DNA of 13,344 bases. Source: JAWLCQ01 sp041687095. GTDB lineage: Bacteria > Planctomycetota > Phycisphaerae > SM23-33. Shown piece by piece: positions 11,827 to 13,344 of the stretch. Position 1 is the stretch's first letter, and each line of letters begins with the position of its first letter. Location: positions 1 to 13,344 of the forward strand of contig JAWLCQ010000140.1 of assembly GCA_041687095.1 (NCBI GenBank), given 5' to 3'. The notes beneath the pieces are model-generated. The model made no database searches and was not told the origin of the DNA. It saw only the letters and a list, made by a program, of their open reading frames with translations. The translations under genes and the position numbers were made by a program.

Positions 11827-13182
11827 TTGAACGCTCCTGGACAACCCGACTACTACGCCATCCTGAGCGTTCCGCGGACCGCGTCGGCGGGGGAGATCCG
11901 CTCCGCCTACCGCCGCCGCGCCCTGCAGGTCCACCCCGACCGCCACCCCGACGACCGCCCCGGCGCCGAACGCCGCTTCCAGGACCTCCTCGAAGCCTAC
12001 GAGGTCCTCAGCGACGAGTTCGAGCGCCAGTGCTACGACCACGCCACCGGCGCCACGACCCGCCGCTTCTCCCCCCAGGAGCTGGCGCGGATGGGCGTGA
12101 TGTCCGCGGGGACGCGGGCGCACGTCCGCCCCCCCGCCCCCGTCGGCCAGCCGCGCCTCCGCCCGGGCAGCGACCCCGACGACCGCCTCGCCCCCCAGTT
12201 CGCCGCCGCCGTCGGGCTCGTCGTCGCCCTCCTCGCCGCCGCGACCAGCCTCCTCTGGCCGCCCGCGGGCCTGCTGCTGGGCGTGGGGGCGATGACCCTG
12301 GCGTCGGGGGCCCTGTGCAGCGTCGGAACCGTCCGCCTGTCCATCCTCGGGGGTCGCGTGGCCGAACTCGCCCGCCTGCTGGCCGTGCTCGCCCTGTCCA
12401 TCGCCGCCGCCGCCTGGGGCGTCCGCCTCGTGACCATGCTCGCCGAGTTCTGGACCGCCGACCCCGCCTGGGCGCCCGCGCGACTCCTGGCCGCCCTGCC
12501 CGGGAAGACGGCGTGGCTGCTGCTGGCGGGGCTGCTCTTCCTCTGGCTCGGCCGCTCGCGCGTCCGCGTGCAGAACGAGCCCCAGCGATGGCGGGAGTAC
12601 CGCTTCCTCCTGCTGCTGATGGTGGGGTCGCTGGGCTGGGGCCTCCTGTGCTGCCAGGCCTTCGTCCGCCTCTGCCCGGAGTACTTCGCCTACCTCCGCG
12701 AGGGCACGGGGGTGTTCCGCCTCGCCGGGGCGCTCAACCCCCGCCCGGCGCACCTGGCGTCGCTGCTGGAGGCGGTGGATCACGTGTGGCGGGTCGGGCT
12801 GGTGCTGGGCCTGACCATCCTGCTGGCGAACTCCCCCCACCGCGGGGCGCCGCTGCTGTCGTACCAGGGCATGCTGCGGCGCATCGCGCCCCCGCTGGCG
12901 CTGATCCCCGTCCTCGCCGCCCTGCTGGCGCTGCTGGGCCTCGCGGGCATCCTGGGCGACACGCTGGGCGGAGCCCTCATCCCCCCCCACCGCCGCCCGC
13001 CGTACGTGATGGCCGCCTGGGGCTGGAACCTCGGCCAGTTCGCCGGCGTCCTCCTCGCCGCCCTCTGGTCCGCCGCCCGCATCCTCGCCACCCGCCACCG
13101 CCTCGCCCGCCAATACCGCTACCACCGCGCCTTCCAAACCCAACCCCTCCTCCCACCCCCACCGGAGGCGACGGCCGAGTGA
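11827..13182 (+). CDS. Polytopic membrane protein with N-terminal J domain
   Basis: 451 residues. Residues 8-71 are a J domain, the part of DnaJ-type co-chaperones that calls in and stimulates Hsp70 (DnaK): PDYYAILSVPRTAS begins helix I, and the essential His-Pro-Asp is at 36-38 within QVHPDRHPDD. A hydrophilic linker (72-120) leads to about eight hydrophobic segments, near 124-144, 146-166, 178-198, 225-243, 259-279, 320-338, 356-377 and 400-420, followed by a basic and Pro-rich tail. The TTG start is chosen because GAGGG lies 6 nt before it, TATAAT lies upstream, and the J domain begins at once. The J domain should face the cytoplasm. No zinc-finger or substrate domain of classical DnaJ is present. 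The membrane part is not recognised; it could tether DnaK to a membrane process. The J domain is sure, the rest is unknown. Confidence 0.88.
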   Translation: MNAPGQPDYYAILSVPRTASAGEIRSAYRRRALQVHPDRHPDDRPGAERRFQDLLEAYEVLSDEFERQCYDHATGATTRRFSPQELARMGVMSAGTRAHVRPPAPVGQPRLRPGSDPDDRLAPQFAAAVGLVVALLAAATSLLWPPAGLLLGVGAMTLASGALCSVGTVRLSILGGRVAELARLLAVLALSIAAAAWGVRLVTMLAEFWTADPAWAPARLLAALPGKTAWLLLAGLLFLWLGRSRVRVQNEPQRWREYRFLLLLMVGSLGWGLLCCQAFVRLCPEYFAYLREGTGVFRLAGALNPRPAHLASLLEAVDHVWRVGLVLGLTILLANSPHRGAPLLSYQGMLRRIAPPLALIPVLAALLALLGLAGILGDTLGGALIPPHRRPPYVMAAWGWNLGQFAGVLLAALWSAARILATRHRLARQYRYHRAFQTQPLLPPPPEATAE

Positions 13183-13214
13183 GGACGCCAAAGCGGACAC
13201 CGTCCCCGTATCCT

Positions 13215-13232
13215 GTGCAGAACAAACCCATC
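13215..13232. repeat. 18-bp direct repeat, first copy
   Basis: GTGCAGAACAAACCCATC, repeated with one change at 13319-13336, 104 bp away. The two copies bracket the second REP-like palindrome almost at its borders. Confidence 0.75.
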
Positions 13233-13234
13233 GA

Positions 13235-13299
13235 GCGAAACGGGGACTGGCTCCGCAGGGGCGTGCCGTTCGCCCCGGAGGTGCCTGTCCCCCTTTCGC
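13235..13299. repeat. REP-like palindrome, copy 2 (inverted orientation)
   Basis: GCGAAACGGGGAC (13235-13247) pairs with GTCCCCCTTTCGC (13287-13299) at 12 of 13 positions. The inner stem is GGGGCG (13258-13263) with CGCCCC (13271-13276). On the minus strand it carries the same GGGGACAGGCACCT and CGGAGCCAGTCCCC blocks as the copy at 8483-8555, while the inner stem sequence differs yet still pairs. It follows the J-domain gene by 52 bp. Confidence 0.8.
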
Positions 13300-13318
13300 G
13301 GCCGCACTCGCCCCGACC

Positions 13319-13336
13319 GTGCAAAACAAACCCATC
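13319..13336. repeat. 18-bp direct repeat, second copy
   Basis: GTGCAAAACAAACCCATC, matching 13215-13232 at 17 of 18 bases. The window ends 8 bp later, so it cannot be seen whether another REP-like unit follows, as a tandem arrangement would predict. Confidence 0.75.
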
Positions 13337-13344
13337 ATCGCCCG

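Noticed and set aside
11728..13338. A 536-residue open frame on the minus strand opposite the J-domain gene
   Set aside because: It is Gly/Gln/Glu-rich shadow sequence, while the plus strand has a J domain, ribosome site and promoter.

Overview
The window is GC-rich DNA (visibly around 70% G+C in the genes) with GTG and TTG starts. It contains a very long secreted-type protein that opens with a LEPR-XLL-like motif (LEER-ILL), carries Calx-beta modules and ends in dockerin-like Ca-binding repeats, plus a Cys-type sulfatase and many interspersed hairpin repeats. Together these suggest a planctomycete-type bacterium (Planctomycetota, perhaps a Phycisphaerae-like or uncultured lineage). A glycyl-radical-enzyme activase and a TM1266-type iron-only-hydrogenase regulator homologue suggest an anaerobic or facultatively anaerobic life. 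The taxonomic call is an inference from protein style, not from a marker gene. No rRNA, tRNA, CRISPR array, transposase or phage gene is visible.

Layout. 1-110: composite hairpin repeat. 197-373 (-): a 58-aa membrane protein with a split zinc ribbon, under a good promoter. 434-454: imperfect inverted repeat lying between two divergent promoters. 535-1455 (+): radical-SAM glycyl radical enzyme activase. 1481-1656: inverted blocks of 7-bp repeats between convergent genes. 1654-2460 (-): sugar phosphate isomerase/epimerase-like TIM barrel. 2461-2945: a gene-free 485-bp stretch holding three hairpins, a 15-copy heptamer array and a clear promoter. 2946-8009 (+): 1687-aa multidomain surface or secreted protein (pectate-lyase-like beta-helix, three Calx-beta modules, dockerin-like repeats). 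8184-8444 (+): TM1266-like regulator. 8483-8675: REP-like palindrome, 15-bp tandem repeat and a hairpin over the stop of the next gene. 8645-10069 (-): choline-sulfatase-like sulfatase. 10260-11654 (+): HI0933/BaiN-type flavoprotein that looks leaderless. 11634-11721: another inverted heptamer pair. 11827-13182 (+): J-domain protein with about eight membrane segments. 13215-13344: a second REP-like palindrome in inverted orientation, bracketed by an 18-bp direct repeat.

The genes do not form one obvious operon; each has its own promoter or a repeat-filled spacer. The pectate-lyase-like protein, the sulfatase and the sugar isomerase fit a loose polysaccharide or sulfated-substrate theme. The activase and the TM1266 homologue fit anaerobic metabolism, but their usual partners (a glycyl radical enzyme; hydrogenase or Hyd maturases) are absent here. 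The most unusual content is the dense set of repeats: heptamer arrays that supply stop codons to two genes, hairpins that share a 13-nt loop but have different stems, and a pair of inverted REP-like elements flanking the sulfatase, flavoprotein and J-domain block. I see no convincing multi-gene novel system; the best novelty candidates are the small zinc-ribbon membrane protein, the J-domain membrane fusion and the repeat families.
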